This document shows, piece after piece, positions 28,671 to 38,570 of a stretch of 64,000 bases of DNA. The position numbers were made by a program, and so were the translations under genes. Source of the DNA: Verrucomicrobiales bacterium (GTDB lineage Bacteria; Verrucomicrobiota; Verrucomicrobiia; Verrucomicrobiales; DEV007); NCBI GenBank assembly GCA_028047635.1, contig JAOFXR010000004.1, positions 1 to 64,000 on the forward strand, given 5' to 3'. Position 1 is the stretch's first letter; the number at the start of each line of letters is the position of its first letter. The notes under the pieces were generated by a model, which worked only from the letters and a program-made list of their open reading frames with translations, did no database searches and was not told where the DNA came from.

Positions 28671-30009
28671 GATCTGAGTTGGGGTTTTGGTAAAGTTCAA
28701 GAATCGGGCCTGAAGCCTCGGGATGAGAATCGTTCGCGAAAGTATGCACCAGGCCGCCCCGCTCGAGTTCAGCGGTCTCACGAATGAGGAGAAGGCTCAC
28801 ATTGTTCGGTGCATTCGCTTTTATGAAAGCCACAAACTCGGGAGTATCGATTCCAAACGTTCCCCGCTTTTGGCTCCTCGGAATTTCAAACGCACCCAGC
28901 AGTTCACAATCTTCAGGTTTTAGAATTGTTCCCCAGGCAGGCTTTAATTGTTCCGCTCTGAGAGGCTCCCCTGCTTTGCCGTAGACGAGAAACCGATTAC
29001 TCACTGGAAGATGCGCTGCAAATCCGATTCCGGCAGGTACCAAATTCAATCGTAGCCGCGCCGCCGTGTAGGACTCGAGATTCTGCTCCGAAAGATCAAA
29101 ACTAAAAAGTGAACGGCGGTCAAAGACGGTTCCTGATCGTGAGCGTTTCGCCATGAGAAAATCAGAATGGAGATACTCCGTTTCGTCATTTCCCACCACC
29201 GAGAACGCGTCAGGATTAGCGGAAATCCTCATCCGGTCACCTGATGGGGCAATTATCTTCTCAGGAAGCGGTCCGTCGATTTTCATGAGCCCTGCACCAT
29301 TGATCGTTGAGGACTGTCGACCTGACAAGTGTACCTCTTGTCCACTTGAGGGGTGGTGAACTTTAATTTCGCCTTCCAACACCTCAAACGCTGAATTCTC
29401 TTCTTCTTGATCAACTGAAACCGCAAAGCGGGTTCCGTAATCGACCGCAAATCCATCAGGGGTTTCCATGACAAACCCGATCGCCTCGTCGGGCACATCG
29501 ATTACAGCAGCACCTGAGAGCAACTTTCCTCGCATCGGAGTCTCGAGCACCAAATTAGCAGGTGCCTCCAAAACCACCTCAGCTCCGGACCGAAAGCGAA
29601 TTGTTGCCATTCCGGAAGTCAACTTCAGGCTTCCTGCAGTGAGTTCTGACCCGGGCATGGTTGGCAGAGAACTTTCCCAGGAAGCATCTTCACTGGAAAC
29701 GAGCGTAGCGACTATTTGAGGCTTGGAAAAGACAGTCCACAATGCGACTCCGAGAAAGGTCACCGCGGCGGCCATCACCAGCAACGCCCCCATCTGCGGG
29801 AATCCGATCACGTTCGAAGGCGACGTATCGCCGCCTTCATCAGACAAGCGCTCCAATGCAATCTCGCGCAACCCCGCATCAGTGCCAGCCTCGAAAATCA
29901 ATTTGCGACGCAGTGCTGGATCGTGAGCGAGAAGCTCGTCAAGCGCAGCTATTTCGTCGCCACTGGCTTCACCAATCAGATAGCGATGAATCAGTTGATC
30001 AGGCTCCAT
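28654..30009 (-). CDS. FecR-domain anti-sigma factor/signal transducer
   Basis: 451 aa. The N-terminus (about 1-65) is a cytoplasmic zinc-finger-free anti-sigma-like region (HRYLIGEASGDEIAALDELLA). A single transmembrane helix, MGALLVMAAAVTFLGVALWTVF, lies near 72-94. The FecR domain (about 110-235) includes SGMATIRFRSGAEVVLEAPANL and FAVDYGTRFAVSVD. The C-terminal about 180 residues are a DNRLRE-like beta domain (SLFSFDLSEQNLESYTAARLRLNL). This fits the PVC sigma/FecR pairs. Its start overlaps the sigma factor stop by eleven bases and its stop overlaps the FAD oxidoreductase start. Confidence 0.85.
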   Translation of the reverse strand: MEPDQLIHRYLIGEASGDEIAALDELLAHDPALRRKLIFEAGTDAGLREIALERLSDEGGDTSPSNVIGFPQMGALLVMAAAVTFLGVALWTVFSKPQIVATLVSSEDASWESSLPTMPGSELTAGSLKLTSGMATIRFRSGAEVVLEAPANLVLETPMRGKLLSGAAVIDVPDEAIGFVMETPDGFAVDYGTRFAVSVDQEEENSAFEVLEGEIKVHHPSSGQEVHLSGRQSSTINGAGLMKIDGPLPEKIIAPSGDRMRISANPDAFSVVGNDETEYLHSDFLMAKRSRSGTVFDRRSLFSFDLSEQNLESYTAARLRLNLVPAGIGFAAHLPVSNRFLVYGKAGEPLRAEQLKPAWGTILKPEDCELLGAFEIPRSQKRGTFGIDTPEFVAFIKANAPNNVSLLLIRETAELERGGLVHTFANDSHPEASGPILELYQNPNSDHDPNK

Positions 30010-30556
30010 GTCCCAACGCCCCCTTCGCTATCGATTCGTGGACGCATCCACTGAGTTTTTCCCGCAATCGTCCCAACAATTTGTAGAGAGCGTTTGCTGA
30101 TTTTCCACTCTGCTCCGCAATATCCTTCACCCGTCCTTCGCCGGAATAGGGAGCAAGAAGGAGCTCTTGATGAGGATTACTAAATTTGGCGAGACAAACC
30201 CGAAGCGCTTGCATCGCAGCCACGTGCTCTTCCGCATCCATTTCAGCTGCCTCATCCGCCAGCAACTCGAGAACACCTTCGCTGAAAACATGCCTATCCC
30301 TCCCGAGATCACGAATCGCTGAGAGGCACTTGAAGCGAACCACCACCTTCGCCCACGGGAGAAATCCCGATTCACTCTCCAGTTGAGAAAATTTCTCCCA
30401 AAGAGTCAGGCTCGATTCCTGAATCACTTCGTCGACGAGGTTCCAATTCGGCAGCAACGAACGCGAAAAAGCGCGCAAGGCTGGTTCATGCTTCATGAGA
30501 AGACGCATGAAATCGCCTTCGCTGAGCTGCTTTTGGGACTGTTCTGAATCCGCCAT
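29999..30556 (-). CDS. ECF-like sigma-70 family RNA polymerase sigma factor
   Basis: 185 aa. Region 2 is visible in VDEVIQESSLTLWEKF and FLPWAKVVVRFKCLSAIRD (about 42-85). Region 4 is VKDIAEQSGKSANALYKLLGRLREKL (about 140-166), a helix-turn-helix with shorter overall length than housekeeping sigma. The partner FecR gene overlaps it directly, so it is probably held inactive by that membrane protein and released by an external signal. The downstream cluster to about 23056, which is the likely target set, includes oxidoreductase, sulfatase fragment and cupredoxin genes. The controlled promoters cannot be read here. Confidence 0.87.
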   Translation of the reverse strand: MADSEQSQKQLSEGDFMRLLMKHEPALRAFSRSLLPNWNLVDEVIQESSLTLWEKFSQLESESGFLPWAKVVVRFKCLSAIRDLGRDRHVFSEGVLELLADEAAEMDAEEHVAAMQALRVCLAKFSNPHQELLLAPYSGEGRVKDIAEQSGKSANALYKLLGRLREKLSGCVHESIAKGALGHGA

Positions 30557-30638
30557 TCACCCCCTTATTCCATTGATAGCGCACCACCTGCCGGTTTTTT
30601 TGAACTTTTTTCCGTATACCCGACTGAAACCCAGCCGA

Positions 30639-31697
30639 TTACTTTTTCTTCTTAGGTTTAGGCTTTGGCTGCTCAACGTTGTTGTTTGCCGGAATCGGAC
30701 TTTCAAAACCGTTATACATCTCAGGCTTAACTCCTTGTGCGTAACCACCGCCACGAAAAGTATTCGGCTTATAAGGACCGACGAAACTAATAGCAGAATC
30801 GGCTTTGATCTGATCTTCCAATCCTAGCAACCAGTAGGTCGCATTTACCAGCATACGACGGTATCCATCATTCAAAATATCTTCCGAAGCGCCGTAGAGG
30901 GAGGTGAAGACCCTCCCCTTTTCGCCATTCGCCCCGGTATACTCGCGAGTCCACTCAGAAGCCATCGGAGGCTTTGTCGCATCAGGCTCGCCATCGAATT
31001 CCATACTCATGAGCGGTTGCGCCATCGTCAGGATGTTCCAGTCCTCGCCCGGTTCCGCATTGTAGCCACCGCATTGCACATGAATGTCTTTCACTCCCGT
31101 CAGAATCACGTGCCCCGCCTGTTCCGGGATGATCGTGATTCGTGTGCTCTGTTGGTGATTCTTTCCATAATGCCCCACCCAGGTTTGCCCGAGTACCTGA
31201 TGCCCGAACCCAAGCTCGTATCCCTCAACATCTGATTTGAAATCATACTTATAGTAAGGGCTGGTTTTGTCTGAGTATTTAAATCCATGCGTCGATGTCC
31301 GAAGCCCCATGACGGGTCCGCCACGATTCAAATAATCGTCGATGTGTTTCATCTGCTCATCAGGAAGCGCTTGAAACCGGGTAAAGAAGATTGCCCCATC
31401 AGCAGTGCTTAGCGCCTCGAGCCCCGGGATGTTCGACTCACCGGCCTTGATCTCTCCGTTTTCATCCAAACCAAAGAGAACCGTGCATTTGAATCCGTGA
31501 TGTTTTTCGAGGATTCGTGCCAGAGCCGGGAGCGTCTCCTCTCCCCGGTACTCGTGATCGCTCGCGATGAGTACGAGATGCTTCGCTTTCGCAACCGACG
31601 CTTCAGCCTCGGGTGGCTCTGGCTTCACGGACGCCAAGTAATATGCCCCAAACGAAGCCACTAAGAGAATGAGGATGATCGAAAGCACTTTTTTCAT
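30639..31697 (-). CDS. Secreted ThuA-domain protein with lysine tail
   Basis: 352 aa. N-terminal membrane/signal segment about 1-24 (MKKVLSIILILLVASFGAYYLA). The ThuA fold is recognisable in LIASDHEYRGEETLPALARIL (about 44-63), ADGAIFFTRFQALPDEQMKHIDDYLNRGGPVMGLRTS (about 98-134) and HVILTGVKDIHVQCGGY. ThuA-domain proteins are class I glutaminase-like folds of unclear enzymatic role; a sugar link is suggested by their context in PVC genomes. The C-terminus ends in a K/P-rich tail (QPKPKPKKKK). Fifteen bases upstream on the same strand is the Mpv17-like gene. Confidence 0.85.
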   Translation of the reverse strand: MKKVLSIILILLVASFGAYYLASVKPEPPEAEASVAKAKHLVLIASDHEYRGEETLPALARILEKHHGFKCTVLFGLDENGEIKAGESNIPGLEALSTADGAIFFTRFQALPDEQMKHIDDYLNRGGPVMGLRTSTHGFKYSDKTSPYYKYDFKSDVEGYELGFGHQVLGQTWVGHYGKNHQQSTRITIIPEQAGHVILTGVKDIHVQCGGYNAEPGEDWNILTMAQPLMSMEFDGEPDATKPPMASEWTREYTGANGEKGRVFTSLYGASEDILNDGYRRMLVNATYWLLGLEDQIKADSAISFVGPYKPNTFRGGGYAQGVKPEMYNGFESPIPANNNVEQPKPKPKKKK

Positions 31698-31711
31698 AAT
31701 GAGAGATCCTT

Positions 31712-32446
31712 TCAGACTTTTTCGTTCCCGTAAAGCGATGGTTCGTCACGCGATTGGGATTCATCCTTCGAAAGAACACTAACAATAAGCACGAAAAAGC
31801 AGAGCACGAGATTGAAGAGCGGAATCTGCAGCGCCAGAGGCAAGGAGTAAATGATCGCTGCGGCGGGGATCCATACAATCCAGACAGAGAGAAGCACCTT
31901 CGGAATATCGAACAAAAAGAAATCCCGATTCACCCCCTTCCAAAATCGCTTCCACGAAAACCCGGCATCTTTCCAGCCATAGCAAACCGCGGTGAGAGGC
32001 GCAGACCACACCGGGCAATATAGGAACTGATCGAACACCACCTTCGTCGCAACCGTCTTCCAATCGGCTCCGTCACCGAAGAGCCAGGCTTGCAGACGGT
32101 AGAGTGCATCGACTTCGATTCCCCTCGTTGACCAGTAGATCACAAAAAACAGTCCCCAGGAAAGCACTTTCCCGCTCGGAACTTTCCCTCTCCACCAGAG
32201 GTAGCAAAAAGGAATGAGCCCTCCAAAAATCGCCGTGGAAATCCCCGAGTATAAATAGCCGTAGCGAACCTTTTTCGCGATGACCCACTCAAACAGATCA
32301 CGGGTCGATGGCACGAAGTAGTAAACCAAGACCACCGCCAACCCAAAGCTCCACAGAAGAACACCAGGAACGACATTGGCCCGAGCCCCGTCAATGCTCT
32401 CGGCCCACAGCCTTCTCAAATAGGGAATCTCAGGAGACGCGGGCAT
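31712..32446 (-). CDS. Polytopic membrane protein, Mpv17/PMP22-like
   Basis: 244 aa with about four to six hydrophobic segments. No bacterial family is obvious, but the segment KVVFDQFLYCPVWSAPL (about residues 135-152) plus the downstream W..W.P spacing (VWIVWIPAAAIIYSLP, about 190-206) and IPLFNLVLCFFVLIVSVLS resemble Mpv17/PMP22 proteins, where a K..DQ....P motif precedes WxPxxxxNF-type helices. In eukaryotes these form small channels. Here the role is unknown. It lies between two sulfatase-type neighbours (ThuA downstream, sulfatase upstream) in the same direction. If not Mpv17-like, it is simply a hypothetical polytopic protein. Confidence 0.55.
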   Translation of the reverse strand: MPASPEIPYLRRLWAESIDGARANVVPGVLLWSFGLAVVLVYYFVPSTRDLFEWVIAKKVRYGYLYSGISTAIFGGLIPFCYLWWRGKVPSGKVLSWGLFFVIYWSTRGIEVDALYRLQAWLFGDGADWKTVATKVVFDQFLYCPVWSAPLTAVCYGWKDAGFSWKRFWKGVNRDFFLFDIPKVLLSVWIVWIPAAAIIYSLPLALQIPLFNLVLCFFVLIVSVLSKDESQSRDEPSLYGNEKV

Positions 32447-32467
32447 TACTGAGGATGAGACAAAAAA

Positions 32468-33934
32468 TCAGGCACCCTTCTTTTTATCTTTCTTCCCCTT
32501 TTTCCCTTTCCCGTTCCCTTTCTTAGGAGGCTTCGGAGCCGCGTCTTCCACCGTCTCAAGAACGACAGGTTCGTCGCTCCATTCGAGAACGGCTTTGCGG
32601 CCTGTCGCCGGCCACCAGTTTTCGATGCGCTTCGCGAGGCGCTGCACTGCTTCAGGATTCGATGACGCGAGATTAGTAGTCTCGTTAGGATCTTTTCCGA
32701 GGTCGTAAAGCTGAGGCCGAAAATCCTGAGGACGATATTTCATTCCTCCCTGAGTTCCGTCGTAGGTGAGGAGTAGTTTCATCTCATCTTCGATGACCCA
32801 GCGATAGAGCAAAGAAGCCTCGGGGCGATGGATGTCTGCGATGTCGTGTGCAAAGGACTCACCTAAAAGAACGTTACGATCGATTGTGTCACCGCTTTTA
32901 AGCTCGGGCAGAAGATTGAGTCCTGGGAAATCATGCGGACCTTTGACGCCCGCTGCCGCGAGGATCGTCGGAACGATATCAATCGAAGAGCAAAGTTCGG
33001 GGCGATCCGCTGCCTCAACTGTCTCCGGCCAGCGGAACATGATAGGCGTGCGCGTTCCGCCTTCGTTAGGGCTGCGCTTGGAACGGGGCTCGTAACTTCC
33101 GGAGTCAGCCTGAATCCATCCATTGTCAGCCACATAAACAATCAGCGTATTCTCTCCGACGCCGGCCTCATCGAGATGATTCACGAGCGCTCCGCAGGTT
33201 TCATCGAACCATTCACACATCGCGTAATATTTGGCGACCTCGCCAGTAAAGCCCTTCGCGAGATACTTATCATTGAGTCGAGCCGGAGGATTGTGCGGGG
33301 TGTGCGGCAAGAAAGGCGCATACCAAAGGAAAAACGGCTTTTCATCAGTGACAGCACGATCCACAAAGTCGAAGACAGGCTCCATTCCCTCACGTCCAAT
33401 CTTCAAACCGTCATCCCCATGACGGCCACCCGGCTTGGGGTAGCCACGCGTCATCCCTTCGGTGAATCCACCACGTTCAAAAGAACCTTCCCACCATTTC
33501 CCGCTCTGGTGACTCACATAGCCTCCTTCCCCGAGCCACTTCGCAAGCGTCCCCGTTTCATCGATATGCGAAATCAACTGCTCCGCGGCAGGAACGCCCG
33601 ACTGTTTCACATGGGCGCTATTCGCAGGCGTCAAAGCCGGATCATTCCCGGTTGTTTTATTTTGATGAGAATAAAGCCCCGTCGCAATGGTCATCAACGC
33701 CGGGCGGCAAAGCGCCGTCGGCACATAAGCGCGACGGAAAAGAGCGCTTTCAGAAGAAAGCTTATCAAGATGGGGCGTCTCGATCGCTTCATGCCCCATG
33801 AAGCCGTAGTCAGTATAGCTCTGGTCGTCAGATAAAATAATGACGATGTTAGGGCGCTTATCAGCGGCTTCAACGATCGAGCCGAAGAACGAGACTGCAA
33901 GAATACCGGAAAGAATGAGGCGGGAGAAATCCAT
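32468..33934 (-). CDS. Secreted S1-family sulfatase with CRPAL active-site variant and lysine tail
   Basis: 488 aa from the ATG at 33934 (signal MDFSRLILSGILAVSFFGSIVEA); the ORF track adds 39 upstream residues with no signal. The metal-binding region is ILSDDQSYTDYGFMG. The formylglycine site reads CRPALMTIATG from Cys76. Cysteine, proline and the TG end are kept, but the usual arginine is leucine. A CRPSL-type variant is known to me from related planctomycetal sulfatases, so it is probably a subfamily trait rather than damage. VADNGW near residue 260 and the GKWWEG-type segment (HQSGKWWEGSFERGG) are seen. The C-terminus is extremely lysine-rich (KGKKGKKDKKKGA). Confidence 0.9.
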   Translation of the reverse strand: MDFSRLILSGILAVSFFGSIVEAADKRPNIVIILSDDQSYTDYGFMGHEAIETPHLDKLSSESALFRRAYVPTALCRPALMTIATGLYSHQNKTTGNDPALTPANSAHVKQSGVPAAEQLISHIDETGTLAKWLGEGGYVSHQSGKWWEGSFERGGFTEGMTRGYPKPGGRHGDDGLKIGREGMEPVFDFVDRAVTDEKPFFLWYAPFLPHTPHNPPARLNDKYLAKGFTGEVAKYYAMCEWFDETCGALVNHLDEAGVGENTLIVYVADNGWIQADSGSYEPRSKRSPNEGGTRTPIMFRWPETVEAADRPELCSSIDIVPTILAAAGVKGPHDFPGLNLLPELKSGDTIDRNVLLGESFAHDIADIHRPEASLLYRWVIEDEMKLLLTYDGTQGGMKYRPQDFRPQLYDLGKDPNETTNLASSNPEAVQRLAKRIENWWPATGRKAVLEWSDEPVVLETVEDAAPKPPKKGNGKGKKGKKDKKKGA

Positions 33935-34022
33935 GGAATAGAAGATCCCATCGAATCCTGTTTGTCGAAGAGGAATTAATATCCGATTCAACGCATTCGC
34001 GGAAAGAGCCGCTCCCCTTTCG

Positions 34023-36191
34023 TCACTCGCCCAGCTCACGCATCCAAACATTCCGCAAGGCGACCGGTCCGTGATTCCCCTGAATCATGATAGGCCCTTT
34101 TGCCGCTTCTTTACCCATCCCGCCGCGCGTCGGGCCAGTGCAGGTTTCATTCTCGTGAATCACGATCCCGTTCAGCTTCACTTCGAGAAAAGTCGCGTCG
34201 CTCGTTTTCTCTCCATCAGCATTGAACCTCGGCGCTTTGAATGTGATATCGAGGCTTTGCCATTCACCGGCGGGACGGCTTGCGTTTGAGATCGGAACGG
34301 AACCTTCATACCCTCGCTTCTTTTTGTCCTCTTCCGCTTCATTCCAGCGCTCGTAAATCGCGCCGCAATCGTGAACTCCTATTTCGTCGTCACTCTTGCC
34401 GTAGCTATCCAGAATCTGAACCTCGTAGCGCCCCATCACATAGATCCCTGAATTCGAACCTTCACTGACAAGAAACTCGACATGCAACTCCATGTCGCCG
34501 CATTCCTTTGTCGTCTTGAGAGCTAACCCTTTTTTCCCGGCAGGATCGAGAGCGGTGTTGTGAATCACGGCAGTGCCTTCGACAGGAGAAACAAAGAGAT
34601 TCGCTCCGTCCTCCGGATCGAGTGCGACGGCGGAAGTTACGCCCCACCCTTCGGTCGACTCCTCCAGGAAATGGGCGAGGCCCACGTTCGTTGTCACAAT
34701 CGATTCCGCATCGGAGGGGCAGGCTCTCATGCCAGGCAGCCCCGGCATGCGGAACGCCTCGACATTGTCCACCCAACCGGCAGGACGCTGCTCCCGCCCG
34801 AGTCGGCCGGCATCGCCCAACGTATCACGCGCCTCATCGGCAATCCCCATCAAGCGCTCCACGACATCCGGATGCTCAGCGGCAAGGTTGTTTGATTCCT
34901 CCTTATCCACTTCAAGATCATAAAGCTCCTGCTTTGCGAAAACGTTTCTTGTTCCGGGAGGGTGCGCCATCAGGTTGACCGGAAGATGCAGCTTCCACTT
35001 CCCAGAACGCACTGCTCGCAGTTGCGAGGTTCGGTAGTAGAAGAAGGTATCATGCGGAGACTTCACGTCCCCGTCTCCAGATAGAAGCGGCCAAACATCG
35101 AGACCATCGATCTTCCGATTCTCCGGCGGACCACTCCCTGCCAGCTTCGCAAAGGTAGGAAGAAAATCCATGCTAGTGACCAATTCCTGCGTTTCGCGAC
35201 CGGGTGCGATCTTGCCCGGCCAGCGTGCGATACAGGGCACCCGAAACCCGCCCTCGTATGCCGAACCGCCCGTTGCCCTCAGTGGCAAATTCTGACCCAC
35301 CGGCAATTCGCGACGCCCGTGAAAAGCACCATTATCGGACGTCCACACGACGAGCGTGTTTTCATCGATTCCCTCTTCCTTGAGGCACTTCATCAACGCC
35401 CCCATCGACCAGTCGAGCTCTTCAATACAGGCGCCGTAGATACCACTCTGAGAATTGTCCCGGAACGCTTGTGAAGCAAAGGCAGTCCTCGAACTTCCCG
35501 GAACCGCATGAGGAAGGTAGAGAAAAAACGGCTTCTCCTTATTCGCTTTAATATATTGAACCGCCTCTTCGGTATAGCGTTGCGTGAGCATGTTAGGATC
35601 AACCGGCGCATCAATCACCGTTTCATCTCGAACCAAAGGAACCGGAGGCCACATTTCCCCGAGACGGGGAGCCGTTGTCGCAATCATGTCTTCTGAATAC
35701 GGAACGCCGAGCCAGCCATCAAACCCCTGCGCCGTCGGAAGAAAAGGAAGCTGATCCCCGAGATGCCATTTGCCAATGCAGTGCGTGGCGTAGCCTGAGT
35801 CGCGAAGAATTTCCGCCACCGTGACTTCATCAGGGGCGAGTCCTTTCTGAGCGACCGGCTGCAAAACAACACGACGGGTTCCGCTCATCTCCATACTCAC
35901 ACGAGCTGGATAACATCCCGTCATAAACGCAGCCCTCGAAGGAGTGCAAACACTCGAGCCCACATAGAAACCGGTTAGCTTCATCCCCTCAGCCGCCATT
36001 TGATCCAGCACCGGAGTCCGGTTCACGGTCGATCCGAAACATCCCACATCGCCGTAGCCCAGATTATCAGCGACCACGAGAATGATATTCGGCCGGGGCG
36101 GTTCCGATTCAGCCTGCACAAAGCCGAAAGCTGCGAGTACCGAGAGAAAAAGAGTGAGGCGGAGAATCATGACAGGCAGATTTAAATTCAT
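34023..36191 (-). CDS. Sulfatase fused to DUF1080 (3-keto-disaccharide hydrolase-type) domain
   Basis: 722 aa. Signal region about 1-28. The S1 sulfatase part (about 33-490) has [15 protein letters not shown], where DN stands for the usual DD, FGly motif [11 protein letters not shown] from Cys82, [13 protein letters not shown], and [11 protein letters not shown]. From about 500 to 722 a DUF1080 beta-sandwich follows ([64 protein letters not shown]). DUF1080 members bind or hydrolyse disaccharides, including 3-keto forms. A single polypeptide joining desulfation and sugar handling fits a secreted polysaccharide degrader. ATG 36170 is an alternative start. Confidence 0.93.
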   Translation of the reverse strand: MNLNLPVMILRLTLFLSVLAAFGFVQAESEPPRPNIILVVADNLGYGDVGCFGSTVNRTPVLDQMAAEGMKLTGFYVGSSVCTPSRAAFMTGCYPARVSMEMSGTRRVVLQPVAQKGLAPDEVTVAEILRDSGYATHCIGKWHLGDQLPFLPTAQGFDGWLGVPYSEDMIATTAPRLGEMWPPVPLVRDETVIDAPVDPNMLTQRYTEEAVQYIKANKEKPFFLYLPHAVPGSSRTAFASQAFRDNSQSGIYGACIEELDWSMGALMKCLKEEGIDENTLVVWTSDNGAFHGRRELPVGQNLPLRATGGSAYEGGFRVPCIARWPGKIAPGRETQELVTSMDFLPTFAKLAGSGPPENRKIDGLDVWPLLSGDGDVKSPHDTFFYYRTSQLRAVRSGKWKLHLPVNLMAHPPGTRNVFAKQELYDLEVDKEESNNLAAEHPDVVERLMGIADEARDTLGDAGRLGREQRPAGWVDNVEAFRMPGLPGMRACPSDAESIVTTNVGLAHFLEESTEGWGVTSAVALDPEDGANLFVSPVEGTAVIHNTALDPAGKKGLALKTTKECGDMELHVEFLVSEGSNSGIYVMGRYEVQILDSYGKSDDEIGVHDCGAIYERWNEAEEDKKKRGYEGSVPISNASRPAGEWQSLDITFKAPRFNADGEKTSDATFLEVKLNGIVIHENETCTGPTRGGMGKEAAKGPIMIQGNHGPVALRNVWMRELGE

Positions 36192-36302
36192 CTGTCTTCA
36201 CAAAGCAACCATTCAGCCCACGCAGATGCTGAGCGGTTAATCGGTCTTAAAAAGAGATCTCCTGAAACAAGGGGCCTGGGAACGTCGCGAAAACAGAAAC
36301 GG

Positions 36303-37601
36303 CTACAAGCCGTCGCCTGCATCCGGCTTGTTATGGTCTTTCTTCTCCGGGATTACGACTCTGCTTGAAACCATTGCTTCGCGATCATCTGTGACCGTAA
36401 AGAACCAAGCGGTGGCATTCTCCGGGGGACGTTCTGCAGTGACCGAATGCTTATCAATGGTTGCCGGATTTTTGATCCAGGTGCGACTGGCATACCACTC
36501 CCTGCCACCTCTACTCTTATCGTATGATGTGATTCCTATGTGAGAATCAGTTGTGTAGTAGAACTCTGCAGAGACCAGCGCACTCCTTGTCTCAACTCTT
36601 GCGCTCACATTCTTTACTCCAATCTCAAGAGCAGTGATTCTGGCAAGAGGCGTTCCACCGTTGAGGTGCTGATTGAGAAAGATCTCAATTGCTTTGGGAC
36701 GGTCAAATATATGGCCGTGTTTCAAATCGGGTGTGAATCGAATGTTTTTGTTCTCCACTTTGACCAATGAATAGGTCTTTGCATAACTATCCGTGCGGAA
36801 GCAATAATCTTTGCCTCCGTTAACAAAGAACATTGGCATGGTTGCCGAGCCCACGTATTGGGAAGGATCCCAGAGTTGTGCCCATTTTGCTCTGCTCTCA
36901 GGAGGCATCTTTGCAAAATCATCAAGCCAGGCACTGTTCTCATCGAGGAAGCCACAACCGTAAACGGGAACGGCGGCTTTGAAGCGGTTGTCTAATCCCG
37001 CCACGATGCAGGTCAGATAGCCACCCCAGCTGATCCCGGTAATGGCGGTCCGATCCGAATCGACTTCAGGGAATGAGCGGATCAAAGAGTGCGCGCGGAT
37101 CACCGAAGCCACTGCGTGATACGGCCACTGATCGGTGACAGGTTCATCAGTGTGCCCATAAATGACATCCATGCCCAGCCCGGGCCCCTTCTCCGAGGTC
37201 TTTCCGCCCCGGCCGTGGTCCATCGCAATCGCGGCAAACCCTCGTGAAGCCCAAAGCTTCAGCCATTCCTGGTAAACTCTACCGCCGCCGCCGTGGACGA
37301 GCACGATGGCGGGAAGATTCTTGTCTTTGGTTGGATCCCCCGCGAGTGTGCCGGGAGTGGCATAGCGTGCATGCACACGGGTTTCTTTGCCCTGGAAGGG
37401 CTCACCCTTGTAGGACAATACTCGAACTTCCCTTCCATGGTACCACTCAAACTCCGGAGGCTTGCTCAACTCTTCGAGATTCCATGGTGTTGTTTCGGGT
37501 AACGAATCCGCCCGGTGGATGGGTGTGCTCTCGGCGGCGATCGTGCCGTGCACGCTTACTGCATAGATCGCAGTCAAGACCAGTCTGAAGCTACAACCCA
37601 T
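36303..37601 (-). CDS. Secreted alpha/beta hydrolase, acetyl xylan esterase-like
   Basis: 432 aa from the ATG at 37601, which has GAGG a few bases upstream and begins a signal peptide (MGCSFRLVLTAIYAVSVHGTIAA); the ORF-track start 13 codons earlier is less likely. The alpha/beta hydrolase core shows the oxyanion loop LVHGGGGRVYQEWLK, nucleophile TGISWGGYLTC (Ser near residue 190), a catalytic acid candidate in FVNGGKDYCFR and the histidine in LKHGHIFD. This resembles AXE1/prolyl-oligopeptidase-type carbohydrate esterases. The C-terminal 100 residues add a beta-rich region. It probably removes acyl groups from polysaccharides. Confidence 0.8.
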   Translation of the reverse strand: MGCSFRLVLTAIYAVSVHGTIAAESTPIHRADSLPETTPWNLEELSKPPEFEWYHGREVRVLSYKGEPFQGKETRVHARYATPGTLAGDPTKDKNLPAIVLVHGGGGRVYQEWLKLWASRGFAAIAMDHGRGGKTSEKGPGLGMDVIYGHTDEPVTDQWPYHAVASVIRAHSLIRSFPEVDSDRTAITGISWGGYLTCIVAGLDNRFKAAVPVYGCGFLDENSAWLDDFAKMPPESRAKWAQLWDPSQYVGSATMPMFFVNGGKDYCFRTDSYAKTYSLVKVENKNIRFTPDLKHGHIFDRPKAIEIFLNQHLNGGTPLARITALEIGVKNVSARVETRSALVSAEFYYTTDSHIGITSYDKSRGGREWYASRTWIKNPATIDKHSVTAERPPENATAWFFTVTDDREAMVSSRVVIPEKKDHNKPDAGDGL

Positions 37602-37699
37602 TGTCCTCTTTTTGATTATCTTAGTATCCCTCTTATCCATAAGGTTCGCAGTTGGGGAGGAACAGACAATTTACTAACTGAAAGGTGGCGCACTCCCTT

Positions 37700-38488
37700 T
37701 CAGCAAGAGGAGTTCTCGCTGTCCAACTCATCGATCGCCAACAACGTTCCCGCGACCGCTCCAAAGGTAGGCGCAAACATCCACCCCACGAAGGGGATCA
37801 ACATCAAAAGCACGTATCCAGCGCCCAATCCTGTTGAAATACCTTCCCGCTTCTTCATCCAGGCCATGCTCTCCGACACGGAAAACTGGCGATGCTCCAG
37901 AGGGAAATCCATGAGCCCATATCCAAGGAATCGGGCCTGGGTAAAGAATAACCCTGCTGAAGAGACAAGCGATCCAACCACTGGAATAAAATTACAAAGT
38001 AGAAATACGAGATTCAGGGAGAGTTCCTTAAACACGTTTCCAAAGTTAATCTGAATACTGCGAGCCATTGCCGCCGTAAAGGCAAGCGGCGACGTCTCAG
38101 AGTCAGAGGTTACCGCTCGATGAGTCACTTCAGCCACTTTTCCGAGTAAGGGCGAAAGCACCACGATAACGATGTGCTTGTGAGCAAACACAAACGCCGC
38201 AGCGAGAATAAGAAAAGTGAGGATGCGGATCGTCACATCGAGAGTCGTATCAAGCCATTCCCACGGAAGCGTAATCAGACCATCGAGCCACTCCGTGAGT
38301 TTTCCGGAGATTAGGTAAAACGAAAAAGCCATTCCCACACTCAGAATCAGGCTGATCAATGCCGGGAGAAGCTGCACCGGCCAAAGGCCATTTCGAAACA
38401 TCACCGGCACTACCTTGAAGTAGGCTTTCAGGCCAATGACAACTCCCGCTATAAAACTCCTTCGATTTTCGCTTGGTTGTTCTTCCAT
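37700..38488 (-). CDS. EI24/CysZ-family membrane protein
   Basis: 262 aa integral inner-membrane protein with about four to five helices, for example LWPVQLLPALISLILSVGMAFSFYLI (about 36-60), TIRILTFLILAAAFVFAHKH and LNLVFLLCNFIPVVGSLVSSAGLFFTQARFLGYGLMDFPLEHR. The last segment is the family-characteristic EI24 region. CysZ members take up sulfate for cysteine synthesis, which would suit sulfate released by the neighbouring sulfatases, but many EI24 proteins are uncharacterised and no cys genes adjoin it. Cytoplasmic tails are short and charged. Confidence 0.8.
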   Translation of the reverse strand: MEEQPSENRRSFIAGVVIGLKAYFKVVPVMFRNGLWPVQLLPALISLILSVGMAFSFYLISGKLTEWLDGLITLPWEWLDTTLDVTIRILTFLILAAAFVFAHKHIVIVVLSPLLGKVAEVTHRAVTSDSETSPLAFTAAMARSIQINFGNVFKELSLNLVFLLCNFIPVVGSLVSSAGLFFTQARFLGYGLMDFPLEHRQFSVSESMAWMKKREGISTGLGAGYVLLMLIPFVGWMFAPTFGAVAGTLLAIDELDSENSSC

Positions 38489-38570
38489 TTTTCAGTCTGT
38501 ATCTCTCTCGCGATTTTCCGATGCTTATTAAGAGCCGATCTCTTTTTCCGACTGATAGGAACTTGCTTAT

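Noticed and set aside
32933-33835. 300-aa plus-strand ORF over the CRPAL sulfatase
   Set aside because: Shadow; no family resemblance.
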